Assembly: GCA_002633025.1 (NCBI GenBank)
Contig: NMRB01000854.1
Span: 133,655 to 197,654 of the forward strand
Length of the DNA stretch: 64,000 nt
Direction of reading: 5' to 3'
Source: Notospermus geniculatus
Lineage: Eukaryota > Nemertea > Pilidiophora > Heteronemertea > Lineidae
A program made the position numbers and the translations under genes. Below the pieces are notes generated by a model. It ran no database searches, was not told the DNA's origin, and worked only from the letters and a program-made list of their open reading frames with translations. Below, piece by piece: positions 27,101 through 42,100 of this stretch (positions are counted from its first letter, which is position 1; each line of letters opens with the position of its first letter).

Positions 27101-30100
27101 TCTTAATCCATGGAATCCCGTTCAATACAGATTATCTCAACATCATCAATAAACACCCAGCAACGTCCAACCTATTAAAAACATAATTACTCGCCGTTAC
27201 GCTAAATGAAATCAGCGCGTAGACACCCGCCGTTAAATAACGTCGATTATCTTGTATGATTTCCACGTTGATTGCTTTTACCTTCGGCGACAGCGATCAT
27301 CGTTGGCAGAAAAAAAATCTCTTTTGAGCTCGGGATTTTCTATTTAGATTTCAATTTGGTCGAGTGTTTGTTCGGGAACGAGCGATTGTGCGATATCGGT
27401 GGGAAGAGGAAGGTATGGCTTGTCAGCATTCATCGATTGAGGAGATACGGAAATCAGGTATTGGCAACCTGCCGTATAACTGCGCATGAAATGTCGTCGA
27501 ATGTTTGGCTTGTTCTTCGGGGAGTCATGTTTGATGGGCATGAATAAAAGATTTTTCGTGGTTTTATTGCGCAAGACGTTAATCTTTGGTCCAAAATTGG
27601 CACGATTCATCCAGTTTTAAGATGTGTGTCATTAGGCCAGCTCTCGAGAAAGATCGGACCTGCAAGGTCAAATAAACACAAACCAGCGACATCTGCTGAA
27701 GGACATTTTGCAAAAGTGGTGGAAGTTTTGAACAAATGGTGATCGCTGAAACAACAGGATTTTTTTTCGAGTCACGTCATGGCGTTCAGAAATGACGTGT
27801 GGGACGTCATGATGCTGATCCGCCAGGTGCTGCACTCTTTTGGAGTGATAGAGTCTATTGCCTGCTCATAGTGACTGAATGTTCAATACTACCTGTATGA
27901 CGGCAAACTATAATCGAAGCACTCTACCAAATGATTTGAAAATCGAAACGCACCTTAAAAGGCTGTGTAAAATCGAATTTGTCCCGATAATTAGATTTTT
28001 CCGTTGACAGTGGCGTCGTTACTCCATTTGATCATCTCGTCAGCGGCCATTGAGGAAACGCTAATCGCGATGAAAATATTCGTTTTAGGGACTTTAACTT
28101 TGAATATCATACAGGTTCATGTGAATTGAGTTGATTTTGTTAAAGATTGAATGATGCATGAATCGGTTCCAAATTCCATGCCCAATTTTAAAGAATATTT
28201 CAAGATTTTTATAACGTGGAATTTCTGAATTTTATGCCTGACATTTTACAGGATACATGTGCACACTCCTTCTGAGGGTGGTGGAAGGATGCTTCATCTT
28301 TTTTTGGGCCACCCTGTATATTGGTCTGTTGTTTTGACGTGCGTGAATTAAAGTCACTGTAAGCCATTTGAATTCAAAAACCATCTGCTTGGCTTTAAAA
28401 CTCATCGAGCACGTCCGGAAAGAAGCCAACAGGCCATCCAACGATAAGATAATGCCGCCATAAGCCAATATATCATGTATGACCAATTAAAGATGGCCGC
28501 CACGGTCGTTAAGATCATGTTCTAATCTCACATCAAAGGGGCATGCCCAGCGATCGTGAGCACCGAGTGGATCGTTATAATAATCGGGGTAATTCCTGAA
28601 CATGCTTTGAGACACTTCCTCTTCTTCAAGTAGATCTCAAAACGACGAAAAATCTTGTCTCGCATGAGAGGAATTCAGTCCGCAGAAAGTGCACCCCCTC
28701 ACTTGAGTAGGCTTCAAAGTCAGGGCCATTGCCTGTTTTGGAAAGGTCCATTCACAAGCCCCTTGTGGGCAGTCATATCCTTCCGTTTTGGGAACCACTT
28801 CAGTGTGACAATCACTAAAGTTAGCAACACACTACCCAGTTTCCTTAAACAAGGTACATGTAGTAGTCAACTTTCTCAGACAAAAACAAGGGGATTTAGA
28901 ACCCTGTGGTACCCTTTGCCGAGATATTGGTAAATCTTCACAAATCTTGTTCTTGTCTCGTTTCTTCTAATAACCGATAAAATCCAGGTGCCAAATTCTG
29001 ACTCAAAATACGAAGGCTTAGAACCGTCTGCTGAGCTGTGATAACAAATTCACTGCCTGTGAAAGGTTTAGATTTGAATTTTTCTAATCAAGATTGAGAT
29101 AAACTTGATTGAATTCCCTGCATTGTTAATGTCGAATCTCTCGTGCGGAGAGATGTCGCAGCACAGAATTAGGCCTCAGTCAGAAAATTTACGTTCGAGT
29201 GCTTCCTCATTTGAGACAAGCTTCTCTGTTACTATTGCCCTGATTTTCACCTCCAAAGATTGTTCCTCCACAAGATGGTTTTCTCATTTTAGCCAGCTCT
29301 CATTTTGAAAACAACCAACAATCGCAGAAGACACCAGGGAAGGCGATCAGGAGCAGATCCAGAGGGGGGGGCACCGGGTGCGCGCCTTCCTTTTAGCCAA
29401 CAAATCTGTAAAATCGACTGTGAAGTTCTGGAATTTGGCGCATATTTCAATGTTCCTAGCACAGGGCGCCCCCTCTTCTCCCAAATCCTGGATCCACCCC
29501 GGGCGATTGGATAATGCATCTTAAAAAGAAACCATGTTCATTATCCAGCTTTTTCAACCACCTTCACCTGGAGTCATGATATTTTTTCCCGCATTTCAAA
29601 CAACCATAACAACAGCCACCTCGACCACGTACGAGATGTTTGCCGCGGGCGTAGTGTTGAAATCATGATTACATGAAAAACGACTTATGTCATCATGAGA
29701 TAAGATGTGAGATTTTTGTCAAATTATTTGAAGATACGCACCTGCTGTCTGCGGATTTAACTTTTGTTTTGCATCAAAGTCAAAGTCCCATGTTGGTACC
29801 GCAGTGTTAATTCTAGGCAGTGTTAGAGTGGCGCGCCGCCATGCCCTAAAAGGGGGCGCCACTGTGCCCTTTTTAACCCCCTCTTGGCGCCATGCCCTAA
29901 AAAAAAAAAAAAAAAAAATTTTTTTTTTTTTTTTTTAGGTTTTATTACCCCCAGACCCTCTGTCATGGTCCCTTTTGGTCATACCACCTTAGAAACTGGC
30001 TCAAATTGGCTGTTAACTGGAGTTTATAGGGACCTTTTTAACTGACAAGCTTCTCAAATTCCGTTAGTAGAAATGTCGCGAATGAAAAGTGCCCTTTTCT

Positions 30101-33100
30101 AGGTTGAAGTGCCCTTTTCACAAAGTTTGCCCCATGCCCTTCTGAAATCCTAGAATTAACACTGTACCGGTATTGTTTTCAAATTCAAAATGAACATGGT
30201 TTTCTTTTCGGGAATCAAGAATGCCTTTGCTATTCCTATCAGTAATTTCACTGCAAAATGCATTGCGGCTACTTCTTTCTTTTAAGGATGCATCATCGAA
30301 CAGCCTCCTGTGCCTTACGTCATTTTCACCGCATTCAAAAATGCAACACTTGACGGCAAATTCAGGACTACCATTCCAGCCCGGATGCCCCACAGCATCA
30401 AATCTTCAACTTTTAAGAAAATTTTCAACTTTCAGTCCCGTCAGAAATGACTGAGGCAAGATAGATGCAAAACTTTTACCATCAATTTTTCCTCCAAATT
30501 ACCTGCAATTCTGCACAAATGTTTTTTTACCGTATCACCGACTTCTAAATCCTGGTAATAGATTCCACTTGTCTTTGATCCAAGATTTAAGTGGTGCAGA
30601 TGGCTGTTATTTAAAGGCCATTATGTTTGTAACCGTCTCTGAATCCGTAAGCTAGAACAACAGGAGGAGGACAAAGACAATAGACGAGGGTCCTGTCTTT
30701 GTGATTCGGGGTAATTTCCTGTAATGATGTAGCTTCCGAGGGGAAACGGGCAAAATATTGAGCATCATCGTTCTGGCGAATCGTAACAACTTTAACTCTT
30801 CAGGTGCAGCTCCACATGAGAGTTTTTTGTGTGTTTGGTCTCTATGTGTACAACCGGGAGAGCCAAGTGGCAGAGTTCTTCAGAGCCAGACTCCAGACAG
30901 ACAGGTCTCGGGTTCGATTCCCTATCAATTCGTCACTTTGTATTCTCAACTGAAGGATCAAGTGACGTACTGAATGAACTGCTCCTTGAGTTCTCCAGGA
31001 AGCTGGGCCTAAATCTCAATTTTAATACTGTACAGCCCGAAAAATAATCGTAAACATAAAGTCGTGTCCGAATTTTGCAAATTTTTGACCCCAACCGAAA
31101 GTGCCTGATGAAGACCCCGGTTGGGGTAGAAAATTTGCAAAATTTGGACACGACTTTATGTTTACTGGAACTATCATTTTGTGTGTCGTTTTTTGTGCTC
31201 TATGTTGTACAGCCAGAAAAGGCATTGAAAAGATAGAGAACATGATTCTATTTTCCTAATATCCAAATGACATCGTTTTATATGCATAGTTTCGTCTGGC
31301 TAACACATATGCGACAAGAATTCACCCTCAAGGGGTTAATACCCATAAAACCAGGGGATAGAAGTACGTACAATTAGCCATAATTTCCCATTTTACGTCT
31401 TTTTTCCCATTTTATCACTCGTAAACACGCAAGTTGCATTTTCAATGGCATCATTATTTCAGCGAAATAATTCCCAACTGGCATTAGAAAGTGTAGCCAA
31501 TCACCATAGGTCAGACATTAGGCCGTTTACATGGAAACAACTTTATAATAAATGTTAATTTGCCTATTTTGTAGCTGTTTGTAGATGAAACACATCAAGT
31601 ATTTTAACTCATTCTGTGCCAAATTTGTGCAGATGATGTTTTCTCTGTTAGCAGATGAGATTTGCAAAACTTATTCAGATGTAAAAACAGAATATTGAAT
31701 AGATGATATCACTCCAAAAGAGTGCAGCACCTTACGGGGTCAGCGTCATGACGTCCCGCACGTCATTTCATGATGTCTCGAGGTGAGACGAAAAAAAATC
31801 AGATTGTTTCACGATGTCATGATCGCTGAAACAACTGGATTTTTTTTCGAGTCACGTCATGCGTTCAGAAATGACGTGCGGGACGTCATGATGCTGACCC
31901 GTCAGGTGCTGCGCTCTTTTGGAGTGATAGAGTCTATTGAGAGCTGAATGCCAAATATGGCATAATACGGTGAATAAATGTACAGCAGGAGGAAACCAGA
32001 GTGCCCGCAGAAATCATACACTGTCAAAGAGAGTTGACCCTCTCTATCACATGAAGTGCAGGTCCAACCGAGGATTGAACCTGCAACCTCAGAGGTGACA
32101 GGTGCTGACGTTTCCACTGCACCACTTCGACAGCCATGATGGATGATTTCCTGGTATCTTGTACCGGTGTAACATTCTTGAATGTTCCCCATGTGTGAGT
32201 GTTCCCCTACTACTGTCTGATGGGGTAAGCTGCAAACTGACAAAAGGGGGACACAGGGAAACATGTCAATCTATCTGTCAGCATTTCCCAAACAATAAGG
32301 GGAAACTCTGACAAACAGAAACACAGACAGATGTTACACCAGCACGCCACATACCGGTACTTACCGCCCACCGGACACCATTTTAGCCACCATCCCATCC
32401 CAAAATGATTGAATAACAATAGGATTATTGGCTTTCCATACAATATTTATCTATGAGAACCTCTGAGACGAGGAATTGTGGAAAATATCGATAAATTTGA
32501 AGAGGTAAACATGTTTTCCAAAAGTAATTTAACAACTTGAATAGACTTATAAATAATTTAGTTTCTTCATGGAAATGATACTTGAAAGATGTTACTTCAG
32601 ATTTCATTTCATAGACTGAGGCAGCTGGTTTCGTGTTTGGATATGTGGGTATCACTGAGGGTTATATCTNNNNNNNNNNNNNNNNNNNNNNNNNNNNNNN
32701 NNNNNNNNNNNNNNNNNNNNNNNNNNNNNNNNNNNNNNNNNNNNNNNNNNNNNNNNNNNNNNNNNNNNNNNNNNNNNNNNNNNNNNNNNNNNNNNNNNNN
32801 NNNNNNNNNNNNNNNNNNNNNNNNNNNNNNNNNNNNNNNNNNNNNNNNNNNNNNNNNNNNNNNNNNNNNNNNNNNNNNNNNNNNNNNNNNNNNNNNNNNN
32901 NNNNNNNNNNNNNNNNNNNNNNNNNNNNNNNNNNNNNNNNNNNNNNNNNNNNNNNNNNNNNNNNNNNNNNNNNNNNNNNNNNNNNNNNNNNNNNNNNNNN
33001 NNNNNNNNNNNNNNNNNNNNNNNNNNNNNNNNNNNNNNNNNNNNNNNNNNNNNNNNNNNNNNNNNNNNNNNNNNNNNNNNNNNNNNNNNNNNNNNNNNNN

Positions 33101-36100
33101 NNNNNNNNNNNNNNNNNNNNNNNNNNNNNNNNNNNNNNNNNNNNNNNCCCTGTAAACCCACCTTTATTCTTCTGCCCTGTTTCCCTGTAAACCCACCTTT
33201 ATTCTTCAGCCCTGTTTCCCTGTAAACCCACCTTTATTCTTCAGCCCTGTTTCCCTGTAAACTCACCTTTATGCTTCAGCCCTGTTTCCCTGTAAACCCA
33301 CCTTTATTCTTCAGCCCTGTTTCCCTGTAAGTCCACCTTTATTCTTCAGCCCTGTTTCCCTGTAAACCCACTTTTATGCTTCAGTCCTGTTTCCCTGTGT
33401 TTTATACCACTGCCACTGCCGCAGATGTTTGTACTTTTGTATTAGATTTCTCTGTCAGGGCCAAAGACATAGCTTTATTGTCCCCGGTAAGTACGGAAGA
33501 GGCCATCTCAAGCTACTCATGTTCCTCACTTGGATGGGGTCTTTTACTTGCCCTTGCAAGGCACAATGTACAGGGAAACACGGCTTAGTATCCCATGCCA
33601 CGGACGTGAAGAGCCGGGAATGAAATCCCATATGGCCCGGGCTGGATTCGAACCCGGGACCTGCCGCTTGCTGAGCGGATGAGATAACCACTCGGCTATC
33701 CGGGTTCCTCGGCTATCAGGGTTCATCACTCACCGCAATCCACTGCTTTGGATTTCGGTGAGCGATGCTCTTTTCACAGGCGTTCGGCCTACATGTACAT
33801 GCAAAATATTTGTCAAAACTGCTCACTGCAAAATGTGGCGGAAACTGCTTTACTGGAAACTGGCTTGCCCAGCACAAGTTAGCATCGCACGGTACGCCAT
33901 TCATTGATTATTGACAACTTAGCCTCCCTTGCCATCCTGACAGACGAAGACATCTGTTTTCGCCGATTGAATAATTGCCGACATCTCATTGATGGGCGGG
34001 TTATCGGAAAATGTGGAGGCTAACGGCTAATGAACATTAGTCGCTGGGTGACGGGGAAAGTCACGCCAAAGATAATTGTCTTCGGGCGGTGAAAGAAAGA
34101 GCAGAGTCGATAGTGAGAGGTGTGATAACACAAGGTGCACTGTTTCGATCGAGTATCGATACCCCAGATAGTCAGTTGGAGCTACACAGGTCGTTTCTCT
34201 GCGATTTTTCACGTAGAATATTGAGTTGAGATCCAATAGCTAAAAATACGGCATTATTGGCTCTATACCTGTAGACAAATGTGCGAATACGGTACATGTA
34301 CAGCAGGAGGAAACCAGAGTGCCCACAGAAACCCGTGCTGTAAAAAATTTGCCCTCTCCATCCATCGCATGATGATGGATCCAAATGGGGTTGAACCTGA
34401 ACAGAAGAGGTGAGAGGTGATGATGTTTCCACTGCACCACTCTCACAGCCCTGGAACTGTCAGTTGGGCAACTGTCAGTTGGGCCTACATGGGTCGTAAC
34501 TCGGCGGGCCGTATTTTAGAACATTCCTTAACATTAAGGTCCACCTTAAATGTATTGTTCTCGATGGTTTTACAATAGACTTAAGGTCGACCTTAACGTT
34601 AAGGAACGTTCTAAAATACGACCCTGCAATTTTTCACAAAAGTGGACGCCGGCAACCTCACCAGAGAATGCATCACATGACACACGGCATTTTCACTGTA
34701 GCTGAACCCAGCGACTGTACATACGCAAACAATACGCTATCTTGATGTTCCAGCTCCGACCTCTGTTTAATTATCAAGGTCATCTTGTCCCATAAACATC
34801 CCGACGGGACCTATACTCCATCGTTTCATGATGTTATCAGGGATGCCAAACTCTTCAGTCATCCAGCGGGAATCCCGCCGGAGATACAACGCTTAGATAA
34901 ATATCGTTGGAAGTTGCTCAGGCTGAGCCTGTTTAACCCATGCATGGACCAGAGGTAATACTGACAGAGGTTGAAAGAGTCCTCTTTGTAGGAGAACCAG
35001 CTCGGACATGTCCTCATTGCAGAAGTACCTGCTGGGACAAGTCCTCATCACAGGAGTACCTGCAGAGAAATGTCCTCAACACTGAGGTACCAACAAAGAG
35101 AGAGTTGTCCTCCCACACACAGGTGTTAGATGAGACCTCATCAGAAAGGTACCAGGATGTCATTATCACAGAGATCCCGAAGAGGGGGCAGCTCCCTCCT
35201 CACAGAGATTTAAGAAGTACACGTAGGTAGCCCCTAAATGAGGGTGAGAGGGTCCAAAAAAGAAATTCTCGAAACCCAAGTCGAAAGCGTACATTTTGTA
35301 GCCCTGCTTCCAAATGGCAAAGAGTGATGTTTTGCCCGTGCACAGTAAACAACATCGCAATAAATTATACAAACGCAGTCCAACAAATTGATAAATGAAA
35401 ATTTCCTCCGAGGCCAACAGATAACACAACATGACAGGACAACTAGTCGTAGAAAATGAAATGTTTCTCATCCTAATTGCCTGTGGGACCTGGCGGACCA
35501 GGAGAGGATCGTAAGCAATCAAACAACGCGGGCGTCCATTTTAATTCCAACGATGGTGCGGGTGGTTTGCAGTTGAAGTCATGCGTGAAGGAATTGAACG
35601 AAATGAAATGGACGGGGGCCGTTGTGCTCACCTGTTGCTGACGAATGGTGGAGAGTGCCCCCTGGTGGCCACATTTCACATCAAATTGCACCAAATTTTT
35701 TCTCTTGTGTAGGAGTACCTCTGTACCAATTTTGACGGATCTAGCGACTCGCGTTCAGGAGATATGGCCAAAAGAAGGTTTTCACAAAGTGCCCCCTACA
35801 GGCCAGAATGTACAACCAACTGCACTAAATTTCAGCCTGCAGATAGATTATGCCATAAGGTACCTGTGCACCAAGTTTCCAGATTCTTAGGCAAGGGGTT
35901 AAGAAATGTGTCCCACTTGTTCATGATGACAGAATTTGACAATTGAACCTGCGACCTCACTGGTGGCAGGCATGGCTCTTTCCACTACACCAAACCAGCA
36001 ACCCGACCCAACAACTTTCAAAAAAAACACATTGTTCCGGAATTTGTGAATTTTAAACCATCACCGACAACCTGTTTCCCCAAGAGACACTGGCCAATCG

Positions 36101-39100
36101 ACAGCGATATCAGCAAATCGCCACGTTATGGGATAAGAAGCGACCGCTTCCGGCGATCTGAACCCAATCTGTGAGATTAGACGAGCGAAAATGAAATTTC
36201 GCTGCTATAAATTGCTTCAGGGGGTCGGCGAAACACAAGGGAGGGTTTAGGCGTCACCGGTGATGACATGACGGCCTATACGAAGTACCGGGATGAATTG
36301 TCTGCAGTCGGGAAACTGTGAGACGGATGGCAGCCTTGTTTTTGGGAGGAACACGGTAAACAGAATCCCAACAACACCATTGAGCACCACATGTCAAAGT
36401 ACAGACTGAAGGCTAGCGTACATCGTCTTGCAACTGAAAGCAACTAGGTGGGATTCTCAGCCCAAAGTCTGAATTCTGCAGCAAGACAAAATTTTCCAGG
36501 AATATTTCTAAAAACACATAATCACCAGTTTCTGCAGAGTATCCACTCCATGGCTGAAGAGACGCAAAAAAACCATCCGTTTTCCAATTCTATTAACTAC
36601 AAGTACAGAATTTCCTGCCCTAATTGCCCAGGGGGTCTGAACTGACACGCAACCAACAAGTTATTTCCTCCAATGACGGATAAAAACAGACAACGGCCGC
36701 CGAGAGCCGAACGAGAGTTTCAGGAACTGTTTCTTTTCTTATGTTTTTCGCCGGGCAGAATGTGTTTTGCCGGTCAGATAATACACCAAGGACATAAGTT
36801 GGTTTCCGTGGCTAACTTGTCAAGTTTATCGGTTGTAAATCAGTAAATTTTTCCATCGTCCCGCATCATCGTACCCTGGGCTGTCAGAGTGGTGCAGTGG
36901 AATCATCTAGTGCCTGCCACCTCTGATGTCCCAGGTTCGTTCCCCGTCAGACTTGTCGCTCATGTGTAAGAGGGCACTCATTTGACAGCGTCGATTTCCA
37001 CGTGGTGGGGGTGGGGGAGGGGTTGGGGGTGGGGGGAGGCTACAGGTGACTTTTTCGCAAAGCTTGTATCCTGACCCAATAGGAGCTGTCAGTGAGTTGA
37101 CCAATAGGTGTCACTACGGCCCAATTCAATGCATATAGCGGACCCATTCATTCTTGATCGAGCACCAATCACGTGGATTTTCCTTTGTATTGGTCTGCTA
37201 GAACTTTGCTGCCATCTTTTGGCAATACACATGTTCTAGCCCGTTTTACGATTTTTTTAGGACGAGACATGACATTGTGAGAACTACTTCAGTGTGACAG
37301 TACCTAATAAAGGAAAGCCTAAGATTGTCATCATTATATTATTATGCAAACAACAGCAATTGTTGTTCAACACTCCCTCCCGGCGAAATAAAAAGTGCCC
37401 TCCAAGTGAACTTTTCACACCCTCGACGTTTTTACCCCGGACTTCTCTGTAATTAGGTTCATGGAAAGGGGTCAACAGCATGTTATGTGAAACATGGAAT
37501 GCAGTCTTCACATTTCAAGTGCTTCCTTTCACATTTTTACAAGCATTTCCCTTAATTTCTATTCAAACAGGGCACAACAGGACATACTAAGAACTGAACG
37601 CTGGGTCCTTGGAGTGGCGTAGTGGAAACAGCTGCGCTTGCCACCAATGAGGTCGAGGGTTCAATCCCTAGTCATTCCAGTGGCTTATACAGCAGAGAGG
37701 ACGATCTCTCCTCGACATCGTAGTTTCCTCCGGGGGGCTCTGGTTTCCTCCTACACTTTGTACATTATGTAATTATCACCCAGTAGTGTTGGATGAGTAT
37801 AGCTATATTCCAATGCCCTGAGTTGGCACTTCTGCAGTAATATTTTGAAACTGAACTCAGGGCACCTTGGACATCAGTCCAAAGCTTTATACCACTACAC
37901 CACCATCACACAGTGAGAGGCCGTCAAATCACCCCCTCGGCTGTCTGAGCAACGAACCCAGAGAACTATAAATCGAAAAATAATAGCATCACGGGCAAAA
38001 TACATAACCATGAAATTTACAAATCAATGTATGGCGATATTTCTCCTTTTTCTTCATTGAAAACATCGCAACTGACAAACGAACCATCGTATCGATAAAA
38101 TTGTCATGTTCTATTGTAATGAACGCTTTCATGAATTCTTTCTTATGCAAAGTGAACACAAGGTTACGGCGTGCTCGAGACAAGATTAATTCTTCGTTAT
38201 GATCGAATTTCGATAACATTGTTATTCACTCGTTGACCGATTCATTGTCAGAATGTCCCTCAACAAATCAAATTTATGGAGAATTGAAATCCGAGACTAT
38301 TTAGCTCCGGTTGAGTAAATACAGAGAACCGTCTCTTTACGGAACATTTTGGGACTGTCATGTGGTGTTTGTAATTGAGAGGTGTCCCCAAAACAGAGGA
38401 AGTGGCCAAAAGGACTGAAATTTTGTGTTCTTTGCCCAGAAGTGACTCTCCTAATGGGGGCCCTAGCCCACCGTCTCATTCTCAATAGGTGTCACTACTA
38501 GTGGTTAAAACTATTAAAATGAAACTGACATCCCGGTCCTGATCAATTTCCCACACAAAAGGCGTCCTGACCTGGTTTCGGTGTGCTGCCCTCTATCGTA
38601 GCAAGGATCCCCATAGAAGTTAAACATTGAGTTCAGAGCCGAGCACCAGAAAATCACTGGCTCGATAGACAATACAGACAAATAAATGTACAGCAGGAGG
38701 AAACTGGAGTGTCCAGAGAAAACCTTTGCTGCACAAAGGGAGTCGCTTTCTCTATAATGAAGAACGAGGCCTATCATAAACCTTGCTGGCTTAGTTCGTT
38801 GCTAGTTGTGTAGCCTCCATTGCCTGGTACTTTCATGACTTTAGCAAGTAACTACATGTAAACCTAGATTTATGAACATTATGGGCCCTGGTCTGTTAGT
38901 TGGAAAATATCATGGCGACCCCTGCCCCAGCGCCATCCTTCGCTGGACATGCAAACAGGAAAAGATTGACAACCCAAGGACTCTATTTTTTATGATTTCA
39001 GTCAATGACTCAAACACCAGCCATCTTCAATGTCAAAGGGACGTCTCTCCCTTAAAGTACAGCCGACATCTTGGTAGGAAAATGACCTTCCCGTCTGAGA

Positions 39101-42100
39101 CAGGGACATCAAGGACGGTACCCCGCTGTGGGACGATCTTATGACTCATGATGAGGAATATGCTACCTTAACCACAGTGCACAAAGGTAACATCAATCAA
39201 AACTGCTTGATTGGTGGCTCTTCCATTCAGTCCCCTCACCCACTACTCCAATGGTTCATGGTGGAGCCATTTCATGTTGTTCTCTAAAGTTGAGTATTTT
39301 TTTATGCTTAAGTCCCAAGTAGGGCATGAAATAATAGCAGGTTTAATTCTGAGGTGAAAGACATAGCTTCCTACCGGACTCGAACCCACGGACCCTCGCA
39401 TAAGGCATCAATCACCAGCACTCAGGGGCAGCAAGTCCCAGGTAGGACACACTATACAAATGGTGTGTGTATGCTTCACAAATCCCTTACTGCAATGCCC
39501 TTCTTAAATGATGGAGAGTTTCTGGGAAATATCTTAGCATGATTGGTCGTTGAGGGAGCCTGATGTAATAAATGAAGAGATAAATCATCGACTGATATTT
39601 AATTCACATTTCATGACACGAACCCTAATCATTTTGCAGTCAATAATGTCGTCTGCTTACAACGGTGAGTCATCCGTCAGTGACAAAATTCTGTGTCATT
39701 GTTGTCGGGGGTGAGGGCGGTGGGGGAGTAACACGAGGTTAGACCTTGATCCGATGGGCTGTCAGAGTGGTAAAAATATAAAAATATTGAGTTGAGAACC
39801 GAGCGCCAAATTCGGCATTATTGGTTCTATAGACAATATTGGGCGATTTTTAATGTAATGCAGGAGGAAACCGGAGTGCCCGGAGAAAACCTGCGCTGTC
39901 AAAGAGAGTCGCCCTCTCTATCACATGAGACACGGATCCGACCGGGAATCGAACCCGCGACCTCAGAGGTGACAGGCGCCGATGTTTCCATTGCGCCACT
40001 AGTGGTGCGTCAGAGTGGTGCAATGCAAACGTCGCCACTTGCTACTTAGTCATGGCTGCTGGATTCCATTCCCGGCCACATCCGCTCTTCATGTGACAGA
40101 GCGACTCTCCAACAGCGCAGATTTCCTCCGGGCACTCCGGTTTCCTCCAGCAGGACAATTCACCCAATGTTGTCTATACAGCCAATTAAATGCCGCGTTT
40201 GGTACCCAGCTCCCAATAGACGATATCACTCCAAAAGAGTGCAGCACCTGACGGGTCAGCGTCATGACGTCCCGCACGTCTTTCTGAACGCCATGACGCG
40301 ACTCGGAAAAAAATCCAGTTGTTTCAACGATCATGACGTCGGGAAACAATACGATTTTTTTTCGTCTCACGTCAAGACATGAAATGACGTGACGTGCAGG
40401 ACATCATGACGCTGCCCCGTCAGGTGCTGCACTCTTTTGGATTGATATCATCTATTTAACACTTCAATCCTTCACTAAGCACAAAGCTACATTGAAAATC
40501 ACACCAGTACGGAATGAAAAACAAGCCGCTACCAAGACACGACCAAAAACTCAACAACAACACAACCATTTGTAAAATGTTCGCTCCGTTTTCCCGACAC
40601 TACAACCTGCATACAAATTCCTGTCGACAATCTCCCGTGCCATTCATCACACTAAAAACGAGCGAATTTTTTACATCTAAAATGTCCCCAAACACAGCAC
40701 CCGCCGGTACGAGCTATGCCTCCAAAATAGATCACAACATTTCTGTCTTGATTGAGCGAGTAAATTTATCGCCTGTTGGAGCGATATCTCTGCAGGTTTA
40801 CAGCATAGCCAGGGCACAGCGATCAGAATATCCCATTTGCGATGTGGCAATTGCACAATATTTTGCAGATCAAAACAAACTTCTCATAAACGCGAATCGA
40901 GCACAAAAGGATGGGTTTTTTGATGGGATATTTTGCCTCTGTATCATCACATTCTTTTTTCTTCCAAGATTCGTTCCTCTCGTTACGATGAACTAGTATC
41001 AATCTCTATTTTGTCTTGAGGTAATTGAGCAGTGCAGCGAGCAAATTACAAAAAATTGTGATGAAAGTGTGCAGGCTATTGATGTATCACGGATGCTGGC
41101 AGTTGGCAGAGTTTCTTTGGCAAGAATTTTTATCCCATTTCACATGTTTCACTGTGTGACGTGATCGATTAGATGTGAGCATGATGTGTGAAAGATGCGA
41201 CTCACGTCTGATGATTTGATGTCAGACAGATGACAGGTTGACATCAGCAGATGTCACTCACAGCAATGACAGACAGAATGTTATGCATGACATCAGATGA
41301 ACATTCATGAGGTGTCAAGTATTCAGAGGAAACAAGCATGACATCAGATACATGTAGATGTCAGCATGCATGACATCTTTTGACCATGTTGAATAGCAGC
41401 ATTATACATACATGTAACCCATGATATGAATTGAAGTATGTCAGTTACGTGTAGACACTCAGACGTCAGATTCAAAGAACATAACTAGAGCATGACATGA
41501 GAAGAAGACAGAATCATCATATCAGATATTTAGATACAAGTCCAGCATGATGTTAGACAGATATCAATATGACATCATCGGACAGTGAAAATCATCAGCG
41601 GGCATACAGAAGACATTCAAAGACAGAACCCCAGCATGACGTCAGACAGACATCAGCATCAGACTGAAGTCAACATCATGTCAGGGTCGACAGAAGATAT
41701 TCAAAGACATAACTCCAGCATGATGTCAGAAAACAGTCCTAACTTAAAGCTGACGTGAATGAACAAAAACCACAGCGCCACAGTATGGTGGTCTACAGAA
41801 GTGCAAACGCCCTTCGAAACACCTCCAGAACATGATAGACTATACCGCCTATTTGGTGGCGCCACTGTATTCAATCTCAGGCTTTCAATCGAGACACATC
41901 AAGAGATAGTGTCCAAGTGACAGGGCCTGATAGACTTAGTACGATCCGTAGGAACCTGAGTATGAGGTTGGTCAGGGTTCTTTAGTGCTTGCGCCCAGTT
42001 GATATATATGGTACAATGGCGAAAACTTCGGCATCAACAAATAATACACCACTCGTCCGAGTTTCAGAAACTACAATTGGTATCATTGCAAACATGTTGC

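Noticed and set aside
32589-33190. Long open frames of about 170-188 codons
   Set aside because: They span the run of N and have no sequence content.
33645-33712. Possible tRNA gene on the minus strand
   Set aside because: Boxes A and B are present but the acceptor stem does not pair and the same head is fused to a SINE body here and at 14.5 kb.
40514-40996. 160-codon plus-strand frame
   Set aside because: No recognisable domain, mixed composition, no promoter or splice context; most likely chance.
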